From NCBI RefSeq assembly GCF_014697575.1, contig NZ_JACJSC010000001.1, forward strand, positions 558,001-622,000: 64,000 nt of DNA. The letters run 5' to 3'. This DNA comes from Planktothrix sp. FACHB-1365. GTDB lineage: Bacteria > Cyanobacteriota > Cyanobacteriia > Cyanobacteriales > Microcoleaceae. Both the position numbers and the translations under genes were made by a program. Of the stretch, positions 9,917 through 19,780 are shown one piece after another (the stretch's first letter is position 1; the number at the start of each line of letters is the position of its first letter). The notes beneath the pieces were generated by a model. The model did not search any database. It saw only the letters and a program-made list of their open reading frames with translations, and had not been told where the DNA came from.

Positions 9917-9929
9917 GGAATAGGATACA

Positions 9930-9967
9930 AAAAAACCCAGTTTAGAAAATTTAAAACTGGGTTTTTT
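9930..9967 (+). terminator. rho-independent terminator of the DUF3616 gene
   Basis: AAACCCAGTTT and AAACTGGGTTT arms (9930-9943 with 9954-9967) form a stem of up to 14 bp with a 10-base AT-rich loop, and the 3' arm ends in a T tract. It lies 14 bases after the stop. The A tract on the other side could make it work from both directions. Confidence 0.85.
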
Positions 9968-10056
9968 ATTTTAGGGAATAATTGGCTTTAATTCTTTATT
10001 GACGTTGATTATATTCCATCCCCTTATGAACGCTACAGATGATCCCCCCCAACCCT

Positions 10057-10090
10057 CCTGTAGAGACGTTGCATGCAACGTCTCTACAGG
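10057..10090. repeat. 34-bp perfect palindrome (GTAGAGACGTTGCATGCAAC type)
   Basis: Both arms read CCTGTAGAGACGTTGCA with no loop, and the symmetry continues imperfectly into flanking C and G runs. The core GAGACGTTGCATGCAACGTC is a palindrome I know as a dispersed intergenic repeat in many cyanobacteria. It lies between the convergent ends of the DUF3616 and fasciclin genes. Confidence 0.85.
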
Positions 10091-10124
10091 GGGGAATTTG
10101 TAGCATTCTTTTCAGGATTTCATA

Positions 10125-11114
10125 TTACATTTGGCCAGGGAAACCGGGTTGTGAATCGGTAGGAGAATGGGGGTCAATTAAACTGGGTTGTGAGTTATTG
10201 TCAGAATCCTGTTGATTCATTTGATTAGAAGAGGGATTAGAATTCATTGGACGGTTGATAGAATTATTCTCCTGGGGTTGTTGTCGGGGATTAACTCGTT
10301 CAGATTGAGAATCAACATCTCGTAAATCTGAAGGAGAATCTACATCAAATATTTCTTGCTCCGTGCGACTCGGAGAACTATTATTCATCCGATCCGATGA
10401 AGAGTTATTGCGTTGTTGGGGATTAACTCGTTCAGATTGAGAATCAACATTTTGCGAATCTGAAGGAGAATCTAAGTCTTGTGTATTTGAGGGGTTGCTA
10501 TTATCAAATTGAGTGATTTGTTGGGGGTTTTGAGAATTTTGACTTAAACTATTCTGAAGATTAGTTGGCATTAAAACCCGATTAATCCCATGAATTAAAC
10601 CATTGGTTGCCTCGATATCCGGTTGAACAACGCTGGCATTATTAACAATAACCCGATCCGGTGCTACACGAACTGCAAGTCCACCGCCGAGACTATCAAT
10701 GCTTCCATCAGCCATTTGATTAGAAGGAACTTCACCTTCAATGACATGATAAGATAAAACCTGTTTTAACACTTCTTTATTTTCAGGCTGCATTAACCTT
10801 TCTAAGGTTCCAGTTGGTAGTGATGCAAAGGCTTCATCTGTTGGGGCAAAGACAGTATAGGAACCTTCACCTGTCAATATATTTTCTAGTCCGGCTGCTC
10901 TAACAGCTTGAATAAAAGTATTATATTGACCGTTAGAATTAGCAACAGAAAGAATATTCTGGGATGACCCCATATTCTGCTGCATTTGGGGACTATTCTG
11001 CATTCCTGAGTCAGGAGATTGCATCTGTGCTTTAGCAGGAACCTGGGCTAAAAAGCCTAAGCTGGCAATACCTAAAACAGCAATACTGTGGGTATAAAAA
11101 CGATTGAATGCCAT
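10125..11114 (-). CDS. secreted fasciclin-domain protein with Asn/Ser/Gln-rich tail
   Basis: A 329-residue protein. A signal peptide covers about residues 1-29 (FYTHSIAVLGIASLGFLAQV, then AKA-Q cleavage). One fasciclin (FAS1) domain follows at about 53-185, with YTVFAPTDEAF (H1 motif), LKQVLSYHVIEGEV and NGLIHGINRVLMP (H2 region). The remaining 140 residues are low-complexity Asn/Gln/Ser/Pro with an internal duplication of DSQSERVNP (two copies, each after a DSPSD segment). FAS1 domains mediate adhesion and cell-surface association, so this is probably an exported surface or matrix protein. Apparently monocistronic, with its own promoter in the 137 bases before the next gene. Confidence 0.9.
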   Translation of the reverse strand: MAFNRFYTHSIAVLGIASLGFLAQVPAKAQMQSPDSGMQNSPQMQQNMGSSQNILSVANSNGQYNTFIQAVRAAGLENILTGEGSYTVFAPTDEAFASLPTGTLERLMQPENKEVLKQVLSYHVIEGEVPSNQMADGSIDSLGGGLAVRVAPDRVIVNNASVVQPDIEATNGLIHGINRVLMPTNLQNSLSQNSQNPQQITQFDNSNPSNTQDLDSPSDSQNVDSQSERVNPQQRNNSSSDRMNNSSPSRTEQEIFDVDSPSDLRDVDSQSERVNPRQQPQENNSINRPMNSNPSSNQMNQQDSDNNSQPSLIDPHSPTDSQPGFPGQM

Positions 11115-11251
11115 GATTCTAAACTCCGCAAAAATTTGTTTCTTTCCTTACTGTATAAAGGGGAGTTTAATTCGCCATCCAGCCGAGGACATATCACTCT
11201 TGAAATAGACTTTTTGATGTGGAATTTAGAGTTTTTTAAGGAAGAATATTC

Positions 11252-12358
11252 TTAAGATTTTCCATTACGATTCACTTTTTTAGCGATCGCATCTAAAATG
11301 GCTTGTTCTGCGGGGGTCATTTTACCGTCTATTTGAGCAATTCGCTCACATTGAACTAATACAGGCGTGACAAAATCAGGATGCAGTTGTTGTAATAAAT
11401 TCTCTAAGGAAATCGGTGTTTCTAAATAAGTCGAGATTGCTTTTATCGCTTCAGAACTCAGATGAGCTTGTTCTAATTCAGGAATCAGATCAGACTTTGA
11501 TTGATCGGGATAAGACGCTAAAATCATCTGAGCTAAAATTTGATCCATCACCTGTTGTTGCTGACTGGCAAATTTCCAATAATCTTGACTTTCCTGTTGA
11601 AAGCGCTGAACCGTTAATTCTGTTGTCTGAGGATGCAGTTTGGTTTCATAAAATCGACAAGCAATATAACCTAAACCATACAGCAAAATTGCATTAGAAG
11701 AAGCCCCAATAACCGCCCCTAAACCGGGGATAATTTCGACCCATTCTAAACCCGTTTGGATCGCTACAGAACTCCCCAAAGATAAGCCAAAAATAGCTAA
11801 AACTTCCCCTCGACGGATGGGATCATTGAGATCTAAACCATAGGCGGCTGCAATTTCATAGGTCATTTCAGCTTGTAGCCGTGTTGTCGTGACTAAATCA
11901 ATCGCAAATAAAGCCACAGCTAGGGGAGGTAAAAAATTTGTTGCTAACCCAATTCCCGCCGCTTGAATTGATTTCTGCACCATTAAACGGTGAGCAATTT
12001 CCCTGGGGGTTTCTTGAGGATACTGTTTTTGCAGATCTTGGACGGTTTTTTGTGCCTGTTCAATATTAACGCCACCGAGGAGAATTTCTAACCAACTTGT
12101 TCCTAAATTGTTGCTGAGAATCTTGACAATTGGATTTTTAGCGATCGCATCTATAATGGCTCCGGTACTTGCTGTTACATTGGCTAAATAGTGTTGAGTT
12201 TGTAGTGTAGTTTGTTCAAAGAATTTTGTTGTTACTGCAATCAGTTCGACGAACCATTGTTCTGTTGAGTTTGCCGTTGAGGGGTTCGTTTTTTGGACTG
12301 AGTTTGCTTCAGCTTGTAAGTTGTTTTGGTCTTCCTGCGCCCTGTTCTCGTTTCCCAT
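11252..12358 (-). CDS. EcsC/DUF697-like membrane-associated protein with TerB-like C-terminus
   Basis: A 368-residue protein. After a disordered N-terminal 35 residues comes a segment with hydrophobic stretches typical of EcsC/DUF697-like domains: ATNFLPPLAVALFAIDLVTT and GLSLGSSVAIQTGLEWVEII, then PGLGAVIGASSNAILLYGLG at about 200-235. The last 35 residues (CERIAQIDGKMTPAEQAILD) resemble a TerB-like helical motif with an Asp/Glu pair. These similarities are by pattern and are only moderately sure. The role is unknown; such proteins are often linked to membrane stress. The coding strand has TATACAAT about 50 bases upstream of the ATG, a plausible -10 region. Confidence 0.65.
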   Translation of the reverse strand: MGNENRAQEDQNNLQAEANSVQKTNPSTANSTEQWFVELIAVTTKFFEQTTLQTQHYLANVTASTGAIIDAIAKNPIVKILSNNLGTSWLEILLGGVNIEQAQKTVQDLQKQYPQETPREIAHRLMVQKSIQAAGIGLATNFLPPLAVALFAIDLVTTTRLQAEMTYEIAAAYGLDLNDPIRRGEVLAIFGLSLGSSVAIQTGLEWVEIIPGLGAVIGASSNAILLYGLGYIACRFYETKLHPQTTELTVQRFQQESQDYWKFASQQQQVMDQILAQMILASYPDQSKSDLIPELEQAHLSSEAIKAISTYLETPISLENLLQQLHPDFVTPVLVQCERIAQIDGKMTPAEQAILDAIAKKVNRNGKS

Positions 12359-12431
12359 TGTTGAGCCTTTTAAGGATGAAAAAATAATGGTTTATTTATC
12401 CCTATGGGTATTGTATACTCAAAAAACCCCC

Positions 12432-12480
12432 AAAAAAATAATAGAGAGTCACAACCGATAAATCGATTGATTTGACTCTC
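12432..12480 (-). terminator. terminator-like hairpin plus T tract on the minus strand
   Basis: On the minus strand GAGAGTCA (12480-12473) pairs with TGACTCTC (12451-12444), with a mostly paired interior, followed by TATTATTTTTTT. No ORF lies directly upstream on this strand, so it would terminate a non-coding transcript coming from about 12650. Confidence 0.45.
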
Positions 12481-12650
12481 CGTTTCCACCAGACTAACCA
12501 GAGGGAATAAAGGATTGCACCCAGTACGCTTACCAATATAGGGTACTTTCCTCGAATCGTGCCTCTATCTATAGATAGAGATTAGCAGAAAAACGCTGCG
12601 AGAGCAACAACCAAAAACATCCAGTCCCTCGCAAGGCCCAAAATCAACTC
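12432..12650 (-). ncRNA. candidate structured non-coding RNA
   Basis: Between the G-rich repeat and the EcsC-like gene the minus strand lacks a credible ORF but is rich in hairpins: TGCGAG/CTCGCA arms, a perfect 18-base palindrome CTCTATCTATAGATAGAG (12563-12580), and the terminator-like hairpin at the end. GC content is higher than in the flanking AT-rich spacer. I could not match it to a named RNA family (it is not RNase P, SRP RNA or tmRNA by motif; 6S is untested). No convincing promoter is visible at the 5' side. Confidence 0.25.
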
Positions 12651-12679
12651 TTTCCGCCCCAGTTCACGGGATGGCAGAG

Positions 12680-12806
12680 AAGGGGACAAGGGGATAAGGG
12701 GACAGGGGGACAGGGGGACAGGGGGACAGGGGACAGGGGGACAAGGGGACAAGGGGAATAGGGGACAAGGGGACAGGGGGACAAGGGGACAGGGGAATAG
12801 GGGATG
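12680..12806. repeat. G-rich short tandem repeat (AGGGGACA/GGGGGACA)
   Basis: About 16 tandem units of AGGGGACA, GGGGGACA or AGGGGATA occupy the + strand. Every unit has four or five consecutive G, so the tract could fold as several G-quadruplexes. Reading frames across it translate to Pro/Leu/Ser runs and are not genes. It is the longest of the five tracts in the window. Confidence 0.85.
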
Positions 12807-13281
12807 AGTTTGCTGGATTTAGACCTGTCAAACACTGAAACCCTTTCACTTCTTACTGCGAAGCACTGAGCGTGTCGAAGTGTTCCCAGTTAAGCTGTTC
12901 CCTGTTCCCTTTGAACCCTATATGGGCGTGTTCAGGAGTAATAAACTGAAGTGGATATTGTCACCCCTTATCCTTGTTTGCTAATTTGTGTCTTTGATAT
13001 CACAATTAAATTTGAAAAAATATAAATTTTTAATAGTTTATCAGTAAGTAACAATAAATTTTCGATGGCGTTGAGTTTGATCTTAATAATTTCTTTCTTA
13101 AGACAGATGTACTTTTAATCAATTTTTTTTCATATTAGTAAAGATAGAATCATAGACAAAGTTATACAAAACCAATAAGCTGTAGGTTTTTTCTTCCATT
13201 TAGTGTTGCAAAAAAGCTGTTTTTTAAAAGGTTCTTATTTTTTGAGTTGAAATCATTTTAATTTAAAAAATTTTTTAATGT
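12807..13281. other. gene-free spacer before the hybrid kinase, with a dispersed repeat
   Basis: This stretch carries GCGAAGCACTGAGCGTGTCG at 12858-12877 (element to about 12883), a dispersed repeat whose inverted relative occurs at 33823-33845. It then becomes very AT-rich (12980-13281), as expected for the promoter and leader of the hybrid kinase gene. No ORF or RNA gene is supported in it. Confidence 0.6.
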
Positions 13282-16200
13282 ATGGATACTTTTTACTGGG
13301 GGAATTCTGAAATCATAGGGCTGCTAAAGTTAGCAGATCATTTGCTCAATGCCTTTCAAGTCATTCTTTCCCTTCTGGTTATCAATTTAATTAGGAATCG
13401 CCAAAATTTGCCCTTTCGAGGAACTTTTTTTTTGTTAGGGACATTCCTGGTTTTAAACGGACTTATTAATAGTATTGATCATCAAACTATCAGTGAGAAT
13501 TTCCCTCTATTTTTATTAGGAATTAAAGTTTTTATCTTAGGAATGGCAACCTATGATTTTGTTTTGTTGTGTAAAATTTTTCCCCTAGCTTTAAAAATTC
13601 CTGATTTTCTGGAATTACAAGATATTAATCGACAATTAAATAATTGCCTTTTAGAACGTCAAAATGCAAAAGATAAATTACAACAAGAAAAAGACTTTCT
13701 CAGTGCTTTACTCGATCAGTTGTGTGAAGGAATTGTGGTTTGTGATAACTCAGGAAAACTGATTCTCTTTAACCAAGCCAGTCAAAATTTTCATGGACTT
13801 ACAGAAACCGATATAAACCTGGAAAATTGGGCAGAATATTATAGTTTATATCAATCCGATGGACAAACTTTAATGGCTGTGGATGAAATTCCTTTATTTC
13901 GAGCCTTACAAGGGGAAATAGTTGAAAATGCCGAAATGGTCATTCATCCAGAAAATGAACAACCTCGAATTATTTTAGCGAATGGACAGGCTTTTTTTAA
14001 TCCCCAAGGAGAAAAGTTAGGGGCTGTTGTTGCTATGTATGATATTACAGCGCAAAAGCAAGCTCAAATCGCCCTAGAACAGGAAAAATCAACATTGGAA
14101 AAACGGGTCGAGGAACGCACAAGCGAGTTACAAAAGACCATTGAACAATTACAAATTGTCGTCCAGGAATATAACCAAATTGAAATGGCATTACGCCACA
14201 GTCAAACGCAGTTACAATTAATCTTAGAAAATACCCCAACCGTGATTTATGCCAAAGATAATCAAGGACGTTTTACCCTCGTTAATCGCAAATTTGAAAC
14301 CTTATTTAACTGTTGCAGTAGTCAAGTTTTAAACCAAACTAATTTTGATGTATTTACCCCGGAAGCAGCCCAACAGTTAAACTTGATTGAACAACAGGTT
14401 TTAACGGAAGGAAAAGCCGTTAAATTAGAAGAAAAAATTCCCTGTGTTCATCAATATCGTACCTTTTTATCGATTAAATTTCCTTTATTAGGAAGCGATG
14501 GAACTCCCGATGGATTATGTAGTATTTCCACCGATATTACCGACCGAAAACGAATTGAAGAAAAACTGAGGTTATTTGAATCGGCGGTTAATCGGGCTAA
14601 TGATGCCATTGTAATCACAGAAGCCGACCCTTTGACCCGACCAGGGCCTAAAATTATTTATGTTAATGAAGCCTTCACCCGTTTAACCGGATATAGCGCC
14701 GAAGAAATGATTGGTCAGAGTCCACGCTGTTTACAAGGGCCAGAAACTGATCGTGATCAATTGGCTCAAATTCGGGAAAGTTTAAAGAAATTAAACCCCG
14801 TACAAACAGAACTAATTAACTATCACAAAGATGGGTCAAAATATTGGGTAGAAATGAGTATTTCTCCGGTGACTAATTCCGAGAAAGAAATTACCCATTT
14901 TGTTTCGGTACAACGGGATGTTACCCATAAACGTTTATATGCCAATTCCTTACTCACAGAACGCAAACAAATGCAGCAAATTATCACCGATGCACCCTTT
15001 GCTGTTGCCATGTTAGATCGGGAATTTAGGTATATTGCCCATAGTCAACAATGGTTAAAAGATTATCATTTATCGGAAGAATCTTTAATTGGCTTAAGCC
15101 ATCTCAATATCTTTCCCAATTTACCAGACTATTGGTTAAATATTTATCATCGAGCCTTTGCCGGAGAAGTGCTATCTTGTCCAGAAGATAAAATGAACTA
15201 TCCCGATGGAATAGAAGGATATGTGCGTTGGGCGATTCATCCTTGGCATATTAATGAAACAGAAATTGGCGGGATTTTTATTGCCACTTACCCCATTGAT
15301 GAGTTAGTTAAAGGCAGAGAATCTGCTTTAGAAACCGTTCGTCTGAAATCTCAATTTATTGCGAATATGAGCCATGAAATTCGCACGCCAATGAATGGGG
15401 TAATGGGGATGGCAGGATTGTTAATGAAAAGTGATCTAAGCCCAAAACAAAAAGATTTTGTCCGGGCTATTCGTACCAGTGCTAATCATCTGTTAACTAT
15501 TATTAACGATATTTTAGATTTTTCTAAATTAGAAGCCAATGAAATGGTTTTAGAAGAATTAGACTTTAATTTAGAAGAGTGTATAGAAACAATCTTAGAT
15601 TTATTAGCAACCCAAGCAGAAGAAAAAAGCTTAGAATTAGCAGTTTTAATTGAACCCGATGTCTGTCGCCACCTCTGCGGAGATCCCAGCCGTTTAAAAC
15701 AAGTGTTACTGAATTTAATCGGAAATGCCCTCAAATTTACCTCTGAAGGAGAAGTGGTTTTACAAGTCAAAGAAATTCCAGCTTCTGATGATAAAATCAA
15801 ATTGTACTTTAGCGTCAAAGATACCGGAATTGGCATTCCCCCAGAAGGTCATAAGAGATTATTTGAAGCCTTTTCTCAAGTCGATGCCTCAACAACGCGA
15901 CAATTTGGAGGGACGGGTTTAGGTTTAGTGATTTGTAAACAATTAGTAACTTTAATGGGAGGTGAAATTGGAGTAGAAAGTCAACCCGGACAAGGCTCAA
16001 CCTTCTGGTTTACCGTTCAATTTAAACCCCCAGTTATTCGAGAAAAATCGGATTTACCTAAAACCCTTTCCCATTTAAAATTATTAGTTGTAGACCCCAG
16101 TGCAACGGTGTGTCAATCAGTCCGAACCTTCGCCTGTTCCTGGGGAATGCAAGCTGATGAAGCCTACCATCCTGATCAAGCATTAGTACGGTTACGGTCG

Positions 16201-17352
16201 GCGGCACGATGTCGTCAACCCTATGATTTTGCTGTGTTTGATCAACAGTTAATTCTGAGTAGAGGAGAACGGTTTATAGAAGTGATTCAAAATGACCCCC
16301 GTTTGTTGACCACTAAGTTAATTTTAATGACTTCGATGAATCAATTGGCTGAGACGGAGGAATTATTAGAGTGGGGTTTCTCGAGTTATGTGATGAAACC
16401 TTTGCGGGCTTCTCGATTATTTGATGCCTTATTAACGGCGCTGGCTACGGAAATTGCTTGTCTGTTAGAAGAACGTCGATCTCAACCTTCCCCAGAGGAG
16501 TCATCTTTAGCTTCAACACCCCAATTTAATCTTAAAATTTTATTAGTTGAAGATCATCCGATTAATCAACAAGTGATTTTGAATCAGTTAAGTTTGTTAG
16601 GGTGTGAAGCCGATGTTGCAGATAATGGCGAACAAGCTTTAAAACGCTTAGAATCGACTCATTATGATGTCGTTTTTATGGACTGTCAAATGCCAATCTT
16701 AGATGGCTATGCCACAACTCAAGAACTTCGACGCCGAGAACGAGAAACACCGAATCAACATACGATTGTGATTGCGTTAACGGCCCATGCCTTACCCGTT
16801 GACCGCCAGAAATGTTTAGCGGTGGGTATGGATGACTATATTAGCAAACCCGTTGAACAGGAGGAATTAGAGGCGGTATTGCGCCATTGGGCCACTCAAC
16901 AGCAATGGGTCTGGCGCGAAGTGACGCCCCAACCCCCAAAATCTCAAGTAGTTGTAGCTCAACCCCCTGAAGAGCAACCCTTGGTGTCTGAGAATAATCA
17001 AACTGAAGATCAAAGTTTAATTCCTTTTGATTTAAAACGATTACAAACCATTTCACGGGGGAAACTAGAGTTTCAACAAAAACTTTTACAACTGTTTATT
17101 GATAATGCCAAAATTGATTTAAAAATGATTCGAGAAGCTCTCCTCATCGAAGATTATGAAACCTTGGTGACTTGTGCCCATCGTTTAAAAGGTTCCAGTG
17201 GAAATGTAGGAATGCGAAATTTTCCGGCTTTAGCTTCTAATTTAGAACAAAAAGCCCGTCAAAAGACCTTAGAAGGTTGCCAGGAATTAGTTAATATAAT
17301 GGAAACCCAATTAACAGAGGCGATTGTCTTTATCCAAACCCATCTTTCCTAA
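13282..17352 (+). CDS. membrane hybrid sensor histidine kinase (PAS-HK-REC-REC-Hpt)
   Basis: A 1356-residue phosphorelay kinase. Three hydrophobic segments lie at about residues 15-36, 45-62 and 76-108. A coiled coil (110-135) leads into about four PAS domains (140-250, 315-425, 435-545, 560-670). HisKA follows, with its H-box His near 698 in [15 protein letters not shown]. The HATPase domain (795-915) has N-box [16 protein letters not shown] and GGTGLGL. The first receiver (925-1060) is degenerate, with VVDPS in place of the usual acidic pair, although an Asp remains in VFDQQ. The second receiver (1095-1210) is complete (VEDHP, FMDCQMP, Lys in SKPV). A C-terminal Hpt has AHRLKGSS. The whole relay up to a free Hpt His is in one chain. 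The REC-HK gene follows 86 bases on and may be its partner. Confidence 0.93.
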   Translation: MDTFYWGNSEIIGLLKLADHLLNAFQVILSLLVINLIRNRQNLPFRGTFFLLGTFLVLNGLINSIDHQTISENFPLFLLGIKVFILGMATYDFVLLCKIFPLALKIPDFLELQDINRQLNNCLLERQNAKDKLQQEKDFLSALLDQLCEGIVVCDNSGKLILFNQASQNFHGLTETDINLENWAEYYSLYQSDGQTLMAVDEIPLFRALQGEIVENAEMVIHPENEQPRIILANGQAFFNPQGEKLGAVVAMYDITAQKQAQIALEQEKSTLEKRVEERTSELQKTIEQLQIVVQEYNQIEMALRHSQTQLQLILENTPTVIYAKDNQGRFTLVNRKFETLFNCCSSQVLNQTNFDVFTPEAAQQLNLIEQQVLTEGKAVKLEEKIPCVHQYRTFLSIKFPLLGSDGTPDGLCSISTDITDRKRIEEKLRLFESAVNRANDAIVITEADPLTRPGPKIIYVNEAFTRLTGYSAEEMIGQSPRCLQGPETDRDQLAQIRESLKKLNPVQTELINYHKDGSKYWVEMSISPVTNSEKEITHFVSVQRDVTHKRLYANSLLTERKQMQQIITDAPFAVAMLDREFRYIAHSQQWLKDYHLSEESLIGLSHLNIFPNLPDYWLNIYHRAFAGEVLSCPEDKMNYPDGIEGYVRWAIHPWHINETEIGGIFIATYPIDELVKGRESALETVRLKSQFIANMSHEIRTPMNGVMGMAGLLMKSDLSPKQKDFVRAIRTSANHLLTIINDILDFSKLEANEMVLEELDFNLEECIETILDLLATQAEEKSLELAVLIEPDVCRHLCGDPSRLKQVLLNLIGNALKFTSEGEVVLQVKEIPASDDKIKLYFSVKDTGIGIPPEGHKRLFEAFSQVDASTTRQFGGTGLGLVICKQLVTLMGGEIGVESQPGQGSTFWFTVQFKPPVIREKSDLPKTLSHLKLLVVDPSATVCQSVRTFACSWGMQADEAYHPDQALVRLRSAARCRQPYDFAVFDQQLILSRGERFIEVIQNDPRLLTTKLILMTSMNQLAETEELLEWGFSSYVMKPLRASRLFDALLTALATEIACLLEERRSQPSPEESSLASTPQFNLKILLVEDHPINQQVILNQLSLLGCEADVADNGEQALKRLESTHYDVVFMDCQMPILDGYATTQELRRRERETPNQHTIVIALTAHALPVDRQKCLAVGMDDYISKPVEQEELEAVLRHWATQQQWVWREVTPQPPKSQVVVAQPPEEQPLVSENNQTEDQSLIPFDLKRLQTISRGKLEFQQKLLQLFIDNAKIDLKMIREALLIEDYETLVTCAHRLKGSSGNVGMRNFPALASNLEQKARQKTLEGCQELVNIMETQLTEAIVFIQTHLS

Positions 17353-17438
17353 AGTTCTTCCTGGTTAAACCTCTGAGATTGCCTTTCTTTCTTACCGAAA
17401 TCAATTGAAACGCTCTATCCCATTTTTACTTCTGATTT

Positions 17439-18716
17439 ATGGCACAGATTTTGGTCGCAGATGATGATATTACTACGCAATTGATTCTGCAACACGCCCT
17501 AGAAGAACAAGGACATCAAGTGTATACGGCTGAGGATGGAGAAATCGCCCTGGGTTTAGCTCAGAAATACCATCCGAATTTAGTCATTTGTGATTGGATG
17601 ATGCCTAAAGTTGATGGGTTAGAAGTGTGCAAAACGTTGAAAGCTGATCCGGATCTGAGTTCTGCCTTTTTTATTTTATTGACGGCTAAAGAAAATAGTA
17701 TAGATCGCATTACGGGGTTAGATTCAGGGGCTGATGATTTTATTTCTAAACCCATTGAAATTGATGAAATTTTAGCGCGAGTTCGATCAGGATTAAGAAT
17801 TCAAAATTTGAATCAAGCGTTGTTAAAAACCAATCAACAGTTAAGTCAAGCGTTATCGAATTTACAACAAGCTCAAGTTCAATTAGTTCAGCATGAAAAA
17901 ATGTTGAGTTTAGTTCAGTTTGTGGCGGGAATTGCCCATGAAATTAATAATCCGGTCACGTTTATTCGAGGAAATTTGGATTATGTTGCCGAATATACTC
18001 ACAATTTGTTAGAGGTGATTCATCTGTATCAAAAAGTTTATCCTCAGCCTCAACCAGAAATTCAGACGAAACTGAAAGAGATGGAGGTTGAGTATATTAT
18101 GGATGATTTACCTCAAGTTCTGAAGTCAATGGAACAGGGAACCGAACGAATTAGTAATATTATTCAATCTTTGAGAAACTTTTCCCGGTTGGATGAATCG
18201 GAGAAAAAATTAGCTAATATTCATGAAGGAATTGATAATACTTTATTGATTTTGCAAAGTCGTCTAAATCAAAACCCCAAACATCCAATTCAAGTGATTA
18301 AATTATATGGGAAAATACCGCCCATTATTTGTTATCCTAGCCACTTAAATCAGGTATTTATGAATTTATTAAATAATGCTATTGATGCGATCGCCCAACA
18401 CCAAAAACAACATCCTATTCTGGAACCAAAAATTTGGATTAAAACTGAAACCTGTGTCTTTTCTAATCCTCATCAAAGTTTAACCCAGGCGATTAGAATT
18501 CGGATTCAAGATAATGGCATCGGAATTCCAAAAGAAATTCGTCCCCAAATTGTTGATCCCTTTTTTACAACAAAACCCGTCGGTTCAGGAACCGGATTAG
18601 GTCTGAGTATTGCCTATCAAATTGTAGTTGAAAAACACGGGGGAACCTTTAAATTTCATTCGGAAGTGGGAAAAGGAACCGAGTTTATTTTGGAAATTCC
18701 GGCTCTTCAATCTTGA
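17439..18716 (+). CDS. response regulator-histidine kinase fusion (REC-HisKA-HATPase)
   Basis: A 425-residue soluble protein. The receiver domain (residues 3-118) has VADDD, phospho-acceptor Asp in [12 protein letters not shown] and Lys in ISKPI. A coiled-coil linker (120-155) follows. The kinase dimerisation helix carries [10 protein letters not shown], with the His near 167. The HATPase domain (about 225-425) has [36 protein letters not shown]. This REC-first kinase design is common in cyanobacteria and typically receives phosphate from an upstream Hpt. That fits the hybrid kinase ending in Hpt 86 bases upstream on the same strand. The output target is unknown; it has no DNA-binding domain. 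Confidence 0.93.
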   Translation: MAQILVADDDITTQLILQHALEEQGHQVYTAEDGEIALGLAQKYHPNLVICDWMMPKVDGLEVCKTLKADPDLSSAFFILLTAKENSIDRITGLDSGADDFISKPIEIDEILARVRSGLRIQNLNQALLKTNQQLSQALSNLQQAQVQLVQHEKMLSLVQFVAGIAHEINNPVTFIRGNLDYVAEYTHNLLEVIHLYQKVYPQPQPEIQTKLKEMEVEYIMDDLPQVLKSMEQGTERISNIIQSLRNFSRLDESEKKLANIHEGIDNTLLILQSRLNQNPKHPIQVIKLYGKIPPIICYPSHLNQVFMNLLNNAIDAIAQHQKQHPILEPKIWIKTETCVFSNPHQSLTQAIRIRIQDNGIGIPKEIRPQIVDPFFTTKPVGSGTGLGLSIAYQIVVEKHGGTFKFHSEVGKGTEFILEIPALQS

Positions 18717-18745
18717 CTGTTTACTCAATTCCGCTTCCTAATTTT

Positions 18746-19717
18746 CTAGCGATCATAAAATTCCGGTTTTAAATCCCGTTCCATTAAAGCTTCAACCGCT
18801 TTTTGAGGGGTGATTTGATGATTTAAAAGCTGATAAACTTGCCAGGAAATCGGCACAGGAATCCGTTCTCGATGGGCAATTTCAATTAAAACATTGGTAG
18901 TATTAACTCCTTCTGCGGTACTTCCTAATTCAGTTAAAACTTGTTCTAAAGATTTACCTTCAGCTAATCCATAGCCGACGCGATAATTACGGCTTAAAGC
19001 ACTATTACAAGTGGTTAACATATCGCCTAAACCGGATAACCCAAAAAACGTTTCTGTTTTTCCCCCTAAATGGGTTCCAATTCTAATAATTTCGGTTAAA
19101 GCACGAGTTAGTAATGCAGATTTAGCATTCGTTCCTAACTTTAATCCATCACAAACTCCCGCCGCGATCGCAATTACATTTTTTAAGGTTCCTCCTAATT
19201 CTGTTCCCATGGGATCGGAACTGGTATACACCCGAAATCGATTAGAAGCAAACACCATTTGGACAATCTTTGCGGCTTCTAAATTTTCACTGGCTACCAC
19301 CGTGGCGGCGGGTAAACCTTGTTCAATTTCAGCCGATAAATTCGGCCCCGATAAAACAACAATTGGGTGTTGAGGAAACAAAGTTTCCCACAGTTGAGAC
19401 GGCGTGCGAGTGCTATCAGGATCTAAGCCTTTTGTGGCGGTAACAATGGGAATTTTTTTGGGCAATTTTAAGGTTTGAAGCTGTTGGGCTGTTACGGCTA
19501 CTCCTCTCATGGAAATGGCAGAAACTAAGACATCAACGGCGTTAATACTTTCTTCTAAGGAATTCCCGAAACGGCGTGACCAAAGGTTAACTGTATGCCC
19601 ATTATAACGGGCTAATTGTGCTAAGGCTGAACCCCAAGCTCCCGCACCTAAAATGGCTAATTTTAAGGGTTGATGAGGCACAGGGGGATGAGACAGGGAA
19701 GTAGAATCTTGGGTCAT
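18746..19717 (-). CDS. gpsA: NAD(P)H-dependent glycerol-3-phosphate dehydrogenase
   Basis: A 323-residue cytosolic enzyme making sn-glycerol 3-phosphate from dihydroxyacetone phosphate for phospholipid synthesis. The nucleotide-binding motif LGAGAWGSALA is at about residues 23-33. Other family blocks are VTATKGLD, LSGPNLSAEI, ELGGTLKNVIAIAAG, with the catalytic Lys region, and GLSGLGDMLTTC with SRNYRVG. The protein is complete. About 20 residues precede the Rossmann fold, a typical cyanobacterial N-terminus. It converges with the REC-HK gene (29 bases apart) and lies 63 bases downstream of the HAD phosphatase gene on the same strand, so the two may be cotranscribed. Confidence 0.95.
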   Translation of the reverse strand: MTQDSTSLSHPPVPHQPLKLAILGAGAWGSALAQLARYNGHTVNLWSRRFGNSLEESINAVDVLVSAISMRGVAVTAQQLQTLKLPKKIPIVTATKGLDPDSTRTPSQLWETLFPQHPIVVLSGPNLSAEIEQGLPAATVVASENLEAAKIVQMVFASNRFRVYTSSDPMGTELGGTLKNVIAIAAGVCDGLKLGTNAKSALLTRALTEIIRIGTHLGGKTETFFGLSGLGDMLTTCNSALSRNYRVGYGLAEGKSLEQVLTELGSTAEGVNTTNVLIEIAHRERIPVPISWQVYQLLNHQITPQKAVEALMERDLKPEFYDR

Positions 19718-19780
19718 ATAATGTTAGGAAATAGAAAACATTAGGGTTGAAAGACTAATTCACTTAAACTCAATCAAAGT

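Noticed and set aside
12432-12650. RNase P RNA, because GAGGAAAGT occurs on the minus strand
   Set aside because: The segment is too short and the other conserved RNase P elements are absent.
12644-12849. Open frames on the minus strand giving Pro/Leu/Ser/Val runs
   Set aside because: They are translations of the G-rich tandem repeat in different frames, with no start context and no family features.
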